64,000 bases of DNA, taken from positions 186,001-250,000 of the forward strand of contig CAWJPD010000008.1 of assembly GCA_963844635.1 (NCBI GenBank), read 5' to 3'. Source of the stretch: JAJPKK01 sp963844635. Lineage in GTDB: Bacteria > Pseudomonadota > Alphaproteobacteria > Rhizobiales > Xanthobacteraceae. The position numbers were made by a program, and so were the translations under genes. The notes beneath the pieces are model-generated. The model saw only the letters and a program-made list of their open reading frames with translations. It had not been told where the DNA came from and made no database searches. This document shows, piece after piece, positions 38,390 through 47,672 of this stretch (position 1 is its first letter; the number at the start of each line of letters is the position of its first letter).

Positions 38390-39144
38390 ATGGCCGATAG
38401 CACTTCGAAGCAAGGGACTCGGGAGCGCTTGCGCTATTTGCAGCCGGCTTTCCTCGTCCTCGCGGCGTTGCTGGCCGCGGGGTTTGGACTGAAGTCACTG
38501 CGATCAACGGCAGAAGTACCTCCGCGCACCATTCCGGCGCCGGAAATCGATCTGCCCGCGAACCCGACCGGCATGCCTGCCGTCGCGGTGTTTGCCGGGG
38601 GCTGCTTCTGGGGCGTTCAGGGCGTGTTTCAGCATGTCAAGGGCGTGCGCAATGCGGTGTCCGGATATGCAGGCGGCGACAAGAGAAGCGCGATGTACGA
38701 AATCGTAGCGACGGGCGCGACCGGCCACGCCGAAACGGTGAAAGTTTCTTACGATCCGAACCTGGTCAGTTACGGACAGCTGTTGCAGGTCTTTTTTTCG
38801 GTCGCTCACGATCCGACCTCGCTTGATCGGCAGGGCCCGGATATCGGCACTCAGTACCGCTCCGCGATTTTCTCAATTGACCCCGAGCAGGCGCGCATCG
38901 CCGCGGCTTATATCGCCCAACTCAATCGCGCGCGGGTTTTTGATGCGGCGATCGTGACCAAGATCGAGCCCAACCGGGAGTTCTACGCCGCGGAGGGCTA
39001 CCACCAGGACTTCCTGACCAAGCACCCGAGCTATCCTTATATCGTGATCAACGATCTGCCCAAGGTCGAAGCCTTGAAGAATTCTTTCCCGATCTCTATC
39101 GCGACGAGCCGGTCCTCGTTGCCGCGGCGGGCGCGACGAATTGA
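38390..39144 (+). CDS. msrA: Peptide methionine sulphoxide reductase MsrA, membrane-anchored, frameshifted at 3' end
   Basis: MsrA reduces methionine-S-sulphoxide in oxidised proteins. The N-terminus is a single TM/signal anchor (LQPAFLVLAALLAAGFGLKS), so this form acts in the periplasm. The catalytic site is FAGGCFWGVQGVFQHVKGV (GCFW), with GYAGG, TGHAETVKVSYDP, YRSAIF and EGYHQDFL following. A missing base near 39093 changes the last frame; the alternative gives LYRDEPVLVAAAGATN and a stop at 39144. ATG at 38390 is preferred over 38366. Periplasmic Msr proteins repair exported proteins, which fits the oxygen-related neighbours only loosely. Confidence 0.9.
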
Positions 39145-39170
39145 GCAGCAGCGCCCAACCAAAGGCCACC

Positions 39171-39270
39171 GAGCCGGAAGCCATTCAAATTGAACGCATC
39201 CTGCTCTGGTTCTCTTTGATTTGCGCATGATCTTTGTCCGAAGAGTCTGCAACTTTTCGGGATCATGCGC
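39171..39270 (-). repeat. Two-hairpin intergenic repeat, copy 7
   Basis: Hairpin B (GAGCCGGAAGCCATTCAAAT with TGAACGCATCCTGCTC) precedes hairpin A in reverse sense (GCGCATGATC, TTTGTCCGAAGAGTCTGCAA, closing GGGATCATGCGC). It fills the gap between msrA and the DpgC-like gene. Confidence 0.88.
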
Positions 39271-39286
39271 TGGAACGAGGTGAAGC

Positions 39287-40698
39287 ATGGCCCAGTTGGA
39301 GGACATCGCGCCGGCCGATCGATCTCTCCTCGCTGCAGGCTTTGCCGCGGAGGATGTCGCGGATTGGCGCGCGGCGGCGCCGACCGGCTTCAACTCCTAC
39401 GCGTTCGACTGTGAAGCGAGTTCAAGGTTCTGGCAGCAATCGGCAGCGCTGGTTGAGCGGCTGCCACCGCTCGCGAGGCGCAGCCCCGCCGAACGCGCGG
39501 CCACTGACCAGATCGTCGAGGCGGCCCGCAAGGCGCGCACGCGTTTCCTGCGCGATCACGGCGAGGCTTTGTATGAGGCGCTCACAGAACGTCGCTCCCG
39601 GTTCCTGCGGGTCGAGCCGCTCCTCGCCGCAGCGGGACAGGCGGTGCCGGGACTTGTACCGACGGCAGCTGAGCTTGCGGCAGAAGACGGCCGCCTCCAG
39701 CGCGACCGCAGCGGCATCGAAATCGACCAAGGCCTGTTCCTGTCCGTTGTCCTGGCGAATGAACGCGCTGGACGGCATCTCTGTCAGGCGATGCTATTGC
39801 CGCGCCCGGACTCCCTCGACCAGCTCGGCCGTTTTCAGCGGGAGGGTACGGTCGAGCTCCCAGGCGCGTCGGTGCGGCGCCACGGCAAGGCCGGCATTGT
39901 CACTTACGTGAATCCCCGGTTTCTCAATGCCGAGGATCGCGGCACGCTTGACGGCCTGGAAACCTGCGTCGATCTCGCCTTGCTCGACGATGCCTGCGAA
40001 GTCGCGGTGCTCCGCGGGGCCCGGTTGACCACCCCAAATACAGGGGGCGTCGGGTGTTCGGGGCCGGTATCAACCTGACGCACCTCTATCACGGCCGCAT
40101 TCCCTATTCGTGGTACCTCGAACGCGACCTTGGTTGCGTGAACAAGATTTTTCGCGGGCTGGCTTCGGCCGATGACGAGGCGCCGGACGAATTCGGTGGC
40201 GCAACTCTCGAAAAACCTTGGATTGCTGCGATCGAAGCATTTGCGATCGGCGGACATTGCCAGGTGGTGCTGGTCTGCGATCACGTCATCGCCGAGCGCG
40301 ACGCTTTCCTGAGCTTGCCAGCGCGCAAGGAGGGAATTATCCCCGGAGCGGCAAACCTCCGCATGGCGCGTTTTTGCGGCGACCGAAATGCCCGCCAATC
40401 GATCTTGTTGGAAAAGCGCATCGACTGCGACACTGCGGAAGGACGATTATTTTGTGACGAAATCATCGCGCCCGGAGCGATGGACGCCGCGATCGAACGC
40501 GCGATCGCGGCATTGACCGGCTCGGGCGTTGTCAGTGCGGCGGGCAACCGTCGGGCTTTGCGTATTGGGGAAGAGCCGTTCGATTTGTTTCGCAGCTACA
40601 TGGCGGTCTACGCCCGCGAGCAGGCGTACTGTCATTTCAGTCCGGCGCTCATCTCCAACCTCGAGCGGTTCTGGAACGCACAGGACCGCAAGCCCTGA
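39287..40698 (+). CDS. DpgC-like cofactor-free dioxygenase, frameshifted
   Basis: Resembles DpgC, the (3,5-dihydroxyphenyl)acetyl-CoA 1,2-dioxygenase of glycopeptide-antibiotic pathways, a crotonase-fold enzyme that uses O2 without metal or cofactor. The N-terminal helical part is residues 1-200. The crotonase core is in the second frame: VFGAGINLTHLYHGRIPYSW, EKPWIAAIEAFAIGGHCQVV, ERDAFLSLPARKEGIIPGAA and FDLFRSYMAVYAREQAYCHF. These match the DpgC subfamily, not ordinary enoyl-CoA hydratases. A single-base change near 40030 explains the break; the repaired sequence reads DHPKYRGRRVFGAGINL. Repaired length is about 470 residues, slightly longer than the 430 of DpgC. No dpgA, dpgB or dpgD partner genes are nearby. 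Confidence 0.82.
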
Positions 40699-40704
40699 TC
40701 CGCG

Positions 40705-40845
40705 GCGCATGATCCCCAACAGTTGCTGACTTTTCGGACAAGGTTCATGCGAAAAATCACCGCGCGTCTGTCGTCGAGCGCAGTCCGCGACGATCCGCAA
40801 AAGAGAGCCGAGCGGGAGGCGTTTCAGCTTGAAAGCATCCCGCTC
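40705..40845 (+). repeat. Two-hairpin intergenic repeat, copy 8, long form
   Basis: A diverged hairpin A (GCGCATGATCCCCAACAGTT) is followed by the same linker insert as in copy 6 (CCGCGCGTCTGTCGTCGAGC ... GATCCGCAAAAG) and hairpin B ending GAAAGCATCCCGCTC. It lies between the DpgC-like gene and gph. Confidence 0.9.
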
Positions 40846-40984
40846 GGAGGCGAGCCTTTAACCGGAAAGTCCCGTCGAGCAGGCTGGAGGCCACCCATGA
40901 AAATGAGGCGGCCCACGGAAAAATCGAGCGATGACCGAAAACGATGCAGACCTGTAGCTGGCCGATAAGAAGCGGCGCACGGAA

Positions 40985-41707
40985 ATGACCATCGCGGCTC
41001 CAACCGTTGTTTTCGATCTCGATGGCACGTTGGTGGACACCGCCCCTGACATCGTCGATGCACTGAATGTCGTGTTCGGTCACGAAGGACTGCCGCCGTT
41101 CGACCAGGGAACAGGGAAGACATTGATCGGCGGGGGCGCCCGCCGATTGGTCGAGCGCGGCCTGGCCCTGGCCGGCCGGCACCTTCCGGACGCGGAGGTT
41201 GAGCGCATCTGCGCGGCTTTCGTCGCCTGTTATGCCGATCACCTGACCGACCGCTCGCGGCCATTTCCGGGAGCAGATGCGGCGCTTACGGACCTCAGCG
41301 CACGCGGATATCGGCTGGCCATTTGCACGAACAAACTCGAGCGGCTCTCGGTGCGGCTGCTCGCCACCTTCGGCCTTGCCGACCGGTTTGCCGCGATCTG
41401 CGGCGAGGACACGTTTTCCGCGCAGAAGCCGGATGCCGAGGCGTTGCTCGGGACACTCCGTCTGGCAGGGGGTCAGCCCGATCGAGCCGTGATGGTCGGT
41501 GATTTGGCAACCGATATCCTAACCGCGCGCGCAGCAGGGGTCGCGGTAGTGGCCGTCGATTTTGGCTATGGGCAAGGTGAATTGCGAACTTTGATGCCAG
41601 AGACAATCATAAGTAGTTTCAATGAATTGCGGCCTACCATCGAGACGATTCTTAAAATTGGGGCGACAAGCCTGAGCGGTGCCCCAGCCGCTGACGATAA
41701 ACATTAA
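40985..41707 (+). CDS. gph: Phosphoglycolate phosphatase
   Basis: A HAD-superfamily phosphatase of 240 residues that removes phosphate from 2-phosphoglycolate. Motif I is FDLDGTLVDTAPDIVDALN (nucleophile Asp), motif II ICTNK, motif III around AQKPDAEALL, and motif IV VMVGDLATDILTARAAGV. The C1 cap (FDQGTGKTLIGGGARRLVER) matches Gph. The gene is intact. The last 20 residues are variable, as is usual. Confidence 0.9.
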   Translation: MTIAAPTVVFDLDGTLVDTAPDIVDALNVVFGHEGLPPFDQGTGKTLIGGGARRLVERGLALAGRHLPDAEVERICAAFVACYADHLTDRSRPFPGADAALTDLSARGYRLAICTNKLERLSVRLLATFGLADRFAAICGEDTFSAQKPDAEALLGTLRLAGGQPDRAVMVGDLATDILTARAAGVAVVAVDFGYGQGELRTLMPETIISSFNELRPTIETILKIGATSLSGAPAADDKH

Positions 41708-41936
41708 AACTTTAGCAACTTTGCATGGTGCAGAAAATCCACAGTTGGGGTAAAAAATCCACAATTGGGCAAACAATTTGCGCAATCTCCCGCAGAATGT
41801 CTGCCAGCTCTCGACGGCATCTGCCAGCAGGTCGGGAGCCGAGCCTTTGCCTCGCCCATGCGACTAAAGGGAAGGGGCGCGACACGTGGTCCGCAGACAA
41901 CCGGAAGGCGGCATTGGCTGCGGCCGGAGTATGGCT

Positions 41937-42476
41937 ATGAGTTTCAATCGCGTCGTTGCCGTTTTGGCCTGTGGCTGCGGAGTAGCGGCATGTTCGGGCG
42001 CCGATCTGCCGGGTTTCGATGCCTTGACGCCGAAGCCGACCACCACGGTCTTGACGATTGAATCAAGCCCGCCCGGCGCTGAGGCGCGCACATCACTCGG
42101 CGCGACCTGCCGCACGCCATGCACGCTGCCGATCGCGTCGCCGAACGATTTTACCGTGAGCTATGCCTTGAACGGCTATGACCCGCAGACGCTGACGGTC
42201 CACTCCAAGTTTCCGCCCAAAAGTTTTACGTCCAGCTTTTCCTCGACGGCACCCGAGATCGATCCCAACCCGGTGTTTGCCACCTTGCAGCCGGCCTCGC
42301 CGCCGCCCAAGGTAGCAAAAGCGGCACCACCGAAGCGGCGCCCATCGCGCCCGCCGCCCGTCGCTGCGGATGCCGCGCCCGAGGCCCAGCCACCTCAGCA
42401 ACCCCCACCCGCCCCGCCGCCGCCTTCGCTCGGCGGTTTCGCGCCGCCACCCGGCACTTTCACCCCGGTAAGATAA
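41937..42476 (+). CDS. PEGA-domain lipoprotein
   Basis: A 179-residue lipoprotein: the signal NRVVAVLACGCGVAACSG contains a lipobox VAAC. The mature part has a PEGA-type domain (TTTVLTIESSPPGAEARTSL, then GATCRTPCTLPI with two Cys, and VSYALNGYDPQTLTVHSKFP). The C-terminal third is a Pro/Ala-rich tail (QPPQQPPPAPPPPSLGGFAP), likely spanning periplasm to peptidoglycan. GGAG eight bases before ATG 41937 supports this start; ATG 41931 is too close. A second, shorter gene with an identical TSLGATCRTPCTL core occurs at 55147-55545. Confidence 0.8.
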   Translation: MSFNRVVAVLACGCGVAACSGADLPGFDALTPKPTTTVLTIESSPPGAEARTSLGATCRTPCTLPIASPNDFTVSYALNGYDPQTLTVHSKFPPKSFTSSFSSTAPEIDPNPVFATLQPASPPPKVAKAAPPKRRPSRPPPVAADAAPEAQPPQQPPPAPPPPSLGGFAPPPGTFTPVR

Positions 42477-42921
42477 GAGCTTGATGGCACCCGTGGCAGC
42501 GACGGCATCGGAGCCGCGGGGGTAAACGTCCAGAGACTACGCCGGCCGGGCCGGCCTGAAGTCCCGCCGGGCATCGAATTCTGGCGCGCGCGAGGGAAAC
42601 GGTGCCATGTGCGCGGTTGCAAATCACCCTCAAGGCCCATAAGCGGGACAACGACCGTCTGGCCTGACGAATGCGATCCCGCACTGGAGCTTACAGTCCC
42701 TTTATTGACGATCGGGTGCTCATCGGCCGGTGCCGGGCAACTCCGAGACCCGGTGGGCGTCGGCATTCCCCAGCCCGCAGGTCGGCCGACCACAGTCCCA
42801 ACTCCTCGCTTGCCGCGGCGACACGTGACGCGAGAACTTGACCCGAAACATCCCTCGGTGGCCTCAAGCAACCCTTGCCTTCCGCCAGGACGGCACGTTA
42901 AGCAACGCTGCACCGGGAACA
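42477..42921. other. Non-coding region before tRNA-Val
   Basis: About 445 bases in which no gene is supported. It separates the PEGA lipoprotein gene from tRNA-Val. Confidence 0.45.
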
Positions 42922-42996
42922 GGGCGCGTAGCTCAGCGGGAGAGCACTCCCTTCACACGGGAGGGGTCACAGGTTCAATCCCTGTCGCGCCCACCA
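42922..42996 (+). tRNA. tRNA-Val(CAC)
   Basis: A complete tRNA: acceptor GGGCGCG pairing with CGCGCCC, discriminator A and encoded CCA; D-arm GCTCAGCGGGAGAGC; anticodon arm CTCCC-TTCACAC-GGGAG giving anticodon CAC (valine GUG); T-arm ACAGGTTCAATCCCTGT. Length is 75. Accessory DNA begins directly after its CCA, so its 3' end may have served as an attachment site. Confidence 0.97.
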
Positions 42997-43218
42997 CTTA
43001 ATTATCTTGTGTTATCAACATATTGCGGAAGTTGTGGTAGGGAGTTTTAGATGCCATTTATGTGTCATACCGTACCCCTCCGACGCGGGATGGCGGCCTC
43101 CTTACGCGGCGAGCTAACGCTACGACGACATCAATGAGCGCGTGTTCGGATACTGTTTCAGTCCAGGTCGTCGCTTTCTTATCCAGGTTCCGGACCGGTC
43201 GAGGCAATTTCATTTTGA

Positions 43219-43515
43219 TCAAAGCCTCCGCGGCGGGGCCTCAAGCGCTCGCCGATATTCTTCCGGGTAGAGCCTCACCGGGTCATCGCCCACGCCGAAC
43301 ACGATCGGGATTGCGGCGGTCGCAGCTTTCGCCGCAAGCGCAGTGGCAGGGGCAAGTGTTGCGATCACGGCAGCGCGGCGAATCACGTCGGCAACCAAGG
43401 CCGGGGGCTCGATCGTATTCACCCTCCAGCCCGTGATACTCGACCGCGATGTTCTGGCGCTCGATGTATCCGCTCTCGGCGAGGCCTCTGCGGAGTCGGC
43501 CGGCCAACGAGCGGC
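43219..43515 (-). pseudogene. Fragment of an ABC-type substrate-binding protein
   Basis: On the minus strand, frames contain LRRGLAESGYIERQNIAVEY followed, after a shift, by ALVADVIRRAAVIATLAPAT and AKAATAAIPIVFGVGDDPVR. This is the central part of ABC_sub_bind (PF04392-like) proteins, where RxGLxExGYxEGQNVxxEYR and ALAAKAAT..IPIVFxxGxDPV are hallmarks. Both ends are missing: the signal peptide is absent and the protein stops after VGDDPVR. The 5' side is fused to a metallophosphoesterase fragment. Not functional. Confidence 0.7.
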
Positions 43516-43958
43516 ATTTGAATGAGATACTCGGGCTGTTCGACGGCAATGAGCTTGAGCAGACGAAGAGCGGGCTGCGCTCCGGTACCCCAATCACCAA
43601 GGATCGCGATCTTCGCTTCCGGATGTATTTCGATCACCTTGGGGCCGACTGTGGAAGCACGTATGTATGGAATTGCCTTTCGACTGCCATCTGGGCCAAA
43701 GTAGCGCAAACACTCCTCAATCGTGCTCGCCCAAGCTGGGTCGCACGTGCCGGCGCGAAATTCGCCGTTCAATCTTGCGACCGCTGCCGTATCATTTGAC
43801 AGCCTAGCTTTGAGATAGCGAGAACGGAGATCGGCGCAAACGCGACCGATCTCCGTTCTCGTCAACTCCCGTTTATTGTCGCCGATGGATGGCGGCGGCA
43901 ATCCACGCTGGCGAGCAAATTCTTCCGCGGCAAAGTCGGCTGCTAGGTTTGGCAGCAC
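43515..43958 (-). pseudogene. Truncated calcineurin-like metallophosphoesterase
   Basis: About 145 residues on the minus strand from LPNLAADFAAEEFARQRGLP to PEYLIQ. The segment IAILGDWGTGAQPALRLLKL with a following PEYLI matches the first metal-binding block (GDWGTG) of calcineurin-like phosphoesterases, which normally continue PdxLIHLGDIYY. Here sequence changes abruptly at PEYLIQ into the ABC substrate-binding fragment, so the second block and the catalytic residues are absent. The N-terminal extension before the domain seems complete. The junction near 43515 records a deletion or recombination. Confidence 0.65.
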
Positions 43959-44475
43959 ATTAGCAGCAGATTATCGTAGCACTGTCCGAGCTAACAGGCC
44001 ATCTTTTATCTATTTTATGCGCAACGTTACTAACGACCGATTGGTAAAGTGAAAGGAAATGATCCCTGAAAGTATCGAATTTTTCCACGTCTGCTAGCCC
44101 TGCAATTTTGAAAGCGCATCAGAAATTAGAGGCAGATATTTGCGGACCTGTTCCCTGTCGCTCTCCTTTTCTCGATCACTTAGGAGAGCATAGTGGGTGC
44201 TGATCTGTTTCCTGCTTTTTCTCTTTTGAACGTTCCGGTTCGAACGCCGGATCGAGCTTGAACTCATAACCGGCCGACGGGAAATGCGTCGCCAGGGCCC
44301 GAAGGTCCGCTAAAGGAATGGGCGGCTCTGCCTTCCGCAGTGAAACGAAGTTTTGTACGTTGGTCTTTAACACTGGGCGTTGAGCCCAAGGCCCAAGCGA
44401 CTAATCGATATGCGGCGTATGCTCGCCTTATAATCGGCAATGGCTCTGCGTGAAATCTCAAAGCGCATTGTCGCG

Positions 44476-44719
44476 CTACTCGGAACTACCCGGATCGTTG
44501 GCACAGTCCGCCAATTCCTTTTCAAGGCGATCGCGGTCGGCTATGTGGAGCGACTGCAATCCCTCGAACTGCACAATCAAGGCACGTGCCTGTGTCGCAT
44601 CGTGACCATCACGCTCTAACTCCGTGATAAGAACTCAGCTGCCGGGCAATGTTTTTCTCATCCGCCGAAACGTGCTCGCGGGCAAGCGCAAGGTGATCCT
44701 CGATCATCTTCTTTTGCAT
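44476..44719 (-). CDS. Small helical protein of a rhizobial hypothetical family, frameshifted
   Basis: ATG at 44719 begins MQKKMIEDHLALAREHVSAD and continues EKNIARQ; in the next frame it reads LITELERDGHDATQARALIV, QFEGLQSLHIADRDRLEKEL to a stop at 44476. The charged, helical pattern (IEDHLALAxxHVxxxExxIARQ...ELERDGHDTxxAxxLLxxFExxQxxHxxDRDRLxxEL) is one I recall from abundant small proteins of Bradyrhizobium and relatives. Repaired length is about 80 residues. The function is unknown. The break near 44640 needs one base. Confidence 0.65.
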
Positions 44720-44893
44720 AAGGCCATATCCTACACGCGCTGGCTCTCGATAGGAAGCGGATCGGCAGCGCAGGCTATCACACTGCCATGACGCGTGATC
44801 CATCCAAAAACTGAACTCGCTTCTTTTGTCGACGCCGTTTGATAAGCGGATTGTAAATCAGACCGAACAGCATCACCAGAAGACGCAAGTTGA

Positions 44894-45118
44894 TTATGAC
44901 CGCGTTGTTCGCGCCTCGGGATCAAGGATGGGAGCGGGGCGTGAACTGTAGCATGATGTGACCGTCGAGTACCCGGACCTTCTCGGCTCACAGTCAGTAA
45001 AGATGCGGTCGAGGCGTACCTGCACGCGCCGCCGCCCGCATTTGCAGATCGCATGATTTGCCTCAACGCGAACCACTTCGACTTTCCGCCCGCGATATCG
45101 CGGATCAATGTCATACAA
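44894..45118 (-). CDS. Small hypothetical protein
   Basis: A possible 74-residue product starting TTG at 45118: YDIDPRYRGRKVEVVRVEAN, then HAICKCGRRRVQVRLDRIFT and DCEPRRSGYSTV. The alternating hydrophobic/basic pattern resembles short beta-rich proteins of rhizobia (KVEVVRVE..RAxVxxGRRxxxVRLDRLF), so the first 55 residues look coding. The remaining tail is low-quality sequence, and the start has no clear ribosome-binding site. Confidence 0.4.
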   Translation of the reverse strand: MYDIDPRYRGRKVEVVRVEANHAICKCGRRRVQVRLDRIFTDCEPRRSGYSTVTSCYSSRPAPILDPEARTTRS

Positions 45119-45790
45119 GACTTGTCACGGCTGGAGCATGACGCCTCCTTGTTGTAGGCACTGCGACCAATTGTAGATTAAGGCAGCATGCAATGAAAAT
45201 CCCGTCGCGGTGGATGCATGCGAAGAGCGGGGAGAATGGGGAAGCGGTGTAGTCGGGCTTTTGCTGATGTATTGATGCAACAGTCAGCCAGATTCGGGTA
45301 TCAAGGAGACCCCAGTTCTCCAACCACCACGCCTACCGCGCTGCCGGAGTGATAGCGCGGGTGCCGAACACGACCGGCTCCCGATCACCGCTAGCAAGGG
45401 CGAGCTTCCGGCCCGATAAGGGACAAGTGGCTCACGCGTGCCCATGCACGTTCCGTTCGGGCTCAATGTCGAGTCCAAAACGAGGTCAGAGTGTCAGGAT
45501 CGTTTGCAGTCCTGCTCCCCGGAAAGTTCGAATCCGAGCTGCCCTGCATGTGGAGAAAGCCTCGTTATCGGTTCAAGGCTCTTGGAATTTCGAAAACACC
45601 AGAGACAAGCTGCCTATTTGTAGGACGGCAGCTCCCATGCGAAACTGTGCCATGCGGCAGCGAGAGCGATGGTGCGGCCGTATGACGGAGCCATGCGCCA
45701 CATGATACCGCACGTTCACGGGTACGGTTGGCCGCACGTGGGGAGAAGGGGAACGCTACGCGGCAAGTCGGGCTTGTTGTTACAGGATCG
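45119..45790. other. Region without a convincing gene
   Basis: About 670 bases, lower in G+C than the core part. One plus-strand frame at 45438-45623 includes CPACGESLVIGSRLL, a single CxxC knuckle typical of short zinc-ribbon proteins, but lacks a supported start. Nothing else was recognised. Confidence 0.35.
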
Positions 45791-45910
45791 TCACCGCTTG
45801 ATCCCGGTGCCGTCACAGCGTTGGCACCTCATGACCTTGTCTCCTTTCTTCAGGGTGCCCCTGCCTTCGCAATTTTTACATTTCTCTTTCTTTCCGCCTG
45901 CTTTCTGCAT
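45791..45910 (-). CDS. 39-residue DnaJ-type zinc-knuckle protein
   Basis: ATG at 45910 follows GGAGGACAAC (a strong ribosome-binding site) and codes for 39 residues to TGA. The core is CKNCEGRGTLKKGDK and then CQRCDGTGIKR: two CxxCxGxG repeats, the zinc-binding module of DnaJ cysteine-rich domains, with no J domain or substrate-binding domain. Two CxxC pairs could bind one zinc ion. Stand-alone minimal knuckles like this occur in rhizobia (recalled), with unknown function; RNA or protein chaperone help is speculative. The strong start and the precise motif make coding likely despite the length. Confidence 0.75.
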   Translation of the reverse strand: MQKAGGKKEKCKNCEGRGTLKKGDKVMRCQRCDGTGIKR

Positions 45911-46015
45911 GTTGTCCTCCAAATCCGATTGTCGATTTTAATAAAAGAAGCGCGAGGAGAGGCTCGGACGCCAAGCGATGAAATCACGCGCTAATTTATC
46001 ATGGAAGGAGGCTCA

Positions 46016-47672
46016 ATGGGCCCGGCAAAGATGACGATGCCCTGCTGTGCGGCAGCCTGTCTAATTGCGTGCTTGTCAGTACCTGCTGTGCCACGAGCCT
46101 CTCCTCCCGCGTGCAAGGACGACGCAAGCACGCCTCTCAACGCAAACGCGGCGCAGTGGAACGGCTGGAGCCGGAGTCGACCAATTCGCGTTTTCAGGAT
46201 GTGGCGGCAGCCGGACTTTCGGCCGCGAGCGTGAAGAATCTGAAGCTGAAATGGTCGTTCAATCTGGGCAATGTTGGAGTTGCGCGCGCGCAGCCCGTTA
46301 TTGTTGGTGGCCGCCTGTTTACGACTGCGCAGAGCGGAGCCGCCTTCGCGCTCGACGCCGCCACCGGGTGCAGGGTGTGGCGATTTCAGGCCGATGTCGG
46401 TATTCGATCGGGTGTGACTTTCGGCGATGCCAATGGAACCCCCGCCGTGTTCTTCGGCGACGCAAGGGGTACGATGTACGCGCTCGACGCCAATAACGGC
46501 CACTTGATCTGGAAGTCCAAGCTGGTCCGGCACCCCGCGAGCATCGTTACCGCTACGCCGCGCTTCTATAACGGCGTCATCTATCAACCCATCTCGTCAT
46601 TCGAGGAAGCACTCGCTGCCAAGCCGGACTATCAATGCTGCACATTTCGAGGTAGCGTTGTCGCAATCGAGGCCGGCACGGGCAAGACGATCTGGCAAGG
46701 GTTCTCGATCGCGCAAGAACCCGCACCGACCCACAAGGGTGCGACAGGTGTCCAGCAGTACGGACCATCGGGTGCGGGCATATGGTCGACGGCGACGATC
46801 GACCCCGAGCGTGATGCCCTTTATGTCACGACCGGCGACAACTACTCGGACCCGCCAACGAACACGAGCGACGCCGTCCTAGCTATGGACCTGAAGACCG
46901 GGCAATTGCTGTGGTCGCAGCAATTCACGAGTGGGGACGCCTTCAACAATAGCTGCTCGACACCCGGACGAGCGAATTGCCCATCGACCGCCGGTCCGGA
47001 TGCCGATTTCGGACAGCCGCCAATTCTGGTCCGCCTCGACGATGGCAATCGGGAGCTGCGTTGTCGCGCAGAAGTCTGGTATGGCCTACGCGCTCGACCC
47101 CGATCAGCAAGGCACGGTGTTGTGGCGAACGCGAGCGGGCGAGGGTGGTCCGTTTGGCGGCAGCCAATGGGGTTCGGCTTCCGACGGGCAAAACATGTAC
47201 GTCGCGATCTCTGGTCAAAAGAATCCGTGGTGCAGTGCGCGATCCGCAATCGCAGCTCGGCTTCCGTTTCATTCTCGATCCCCAGCAGGGAGGCGGGCTG
47301 GTGGCGCTCGATCTGAAGACGGGAAAGATCGTTTGGGACGTTCCCCCTGCGGCCCCGCCCGCCTGCCCCGCGACCAGCACCAACTGCTCACCAGCCCAAT
47401 CCGCCGCCGTCACTGTTATTCCGGGCGTAGTGTTCTCTGGGTCGGTAGACGGTCACCTTCGCGCCTACGCAACGGAGACCGGGGAAGTCATTTGGGACAT
47501 GAACACTGCAGAGGCCTACCAGACCACCAACGGAGGGAACGCGCGCGGCGGCTCGATGGACGCTGCCGGACCGGCTGTTGTGAACGGAACGGTTTTCGCA
47601 AACTCCGGGTACGGTCAATGGGGCGGCATGCCGGGAAACGTTCTTCTCGCATTTTCGGCGGACCGCGAATAA
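46016..47672 (+). CDS. PQQ-type beta-propeller dehydrogenase, frameshifted
   Basis: A periplasmic quinoprotein resembling polyvinyl-alcohol-dehydrogenase-like proteins. ATG at 46016 follows AAGGAGG; the signal is MTMPCCAAACLIACLSVPAV. Propeller blades show FALDAATGCRVWRFQADVGI, MYALDANNGHLIWKSKLV, VVAIEAGTGKTIWQGF, AMDLKTGQLLWSQQFTSGD, YALDPDQQGTVLWRTRAGEG, LVALDLKTGKIVWDV and RAYATETGEVIWDMNTAE: seven W-type blades. An adjacent CC pair (DYQCCTFRG) resembles the vicinal disulphide of PQQ enzymes. Breaks near 46172 (deletion), 47057 and 47226 (insertions) are single-base. Repaired length is about 550 residues. No cytochrome c domain is seen. No PQQ biosynthesis genes are present in the window. 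Confidence 0.8.

Noticed and set aside
5659..40845. CRISPR-like interpretation of the recurrent palindromic repeats
   Set aside because: Copies are dispersed over 35 kb, in both orientations, always singly and intergenic; there is no regular spacer array and no cas gene.
42395..42913. 172-residue minus-strand ORF beside tRNA-Val
   Set aside because: No motif, low-complexity composition, antisense to the Pro-rich tail of the lipoprotein gene.
45728..45994. Plus-strand membrane-protein-like ORF (hydrophobic stretch)
   Set aside because: It is the antisense of the 39-residue zinc-knuckle gene, which has a far better start signal and motif.
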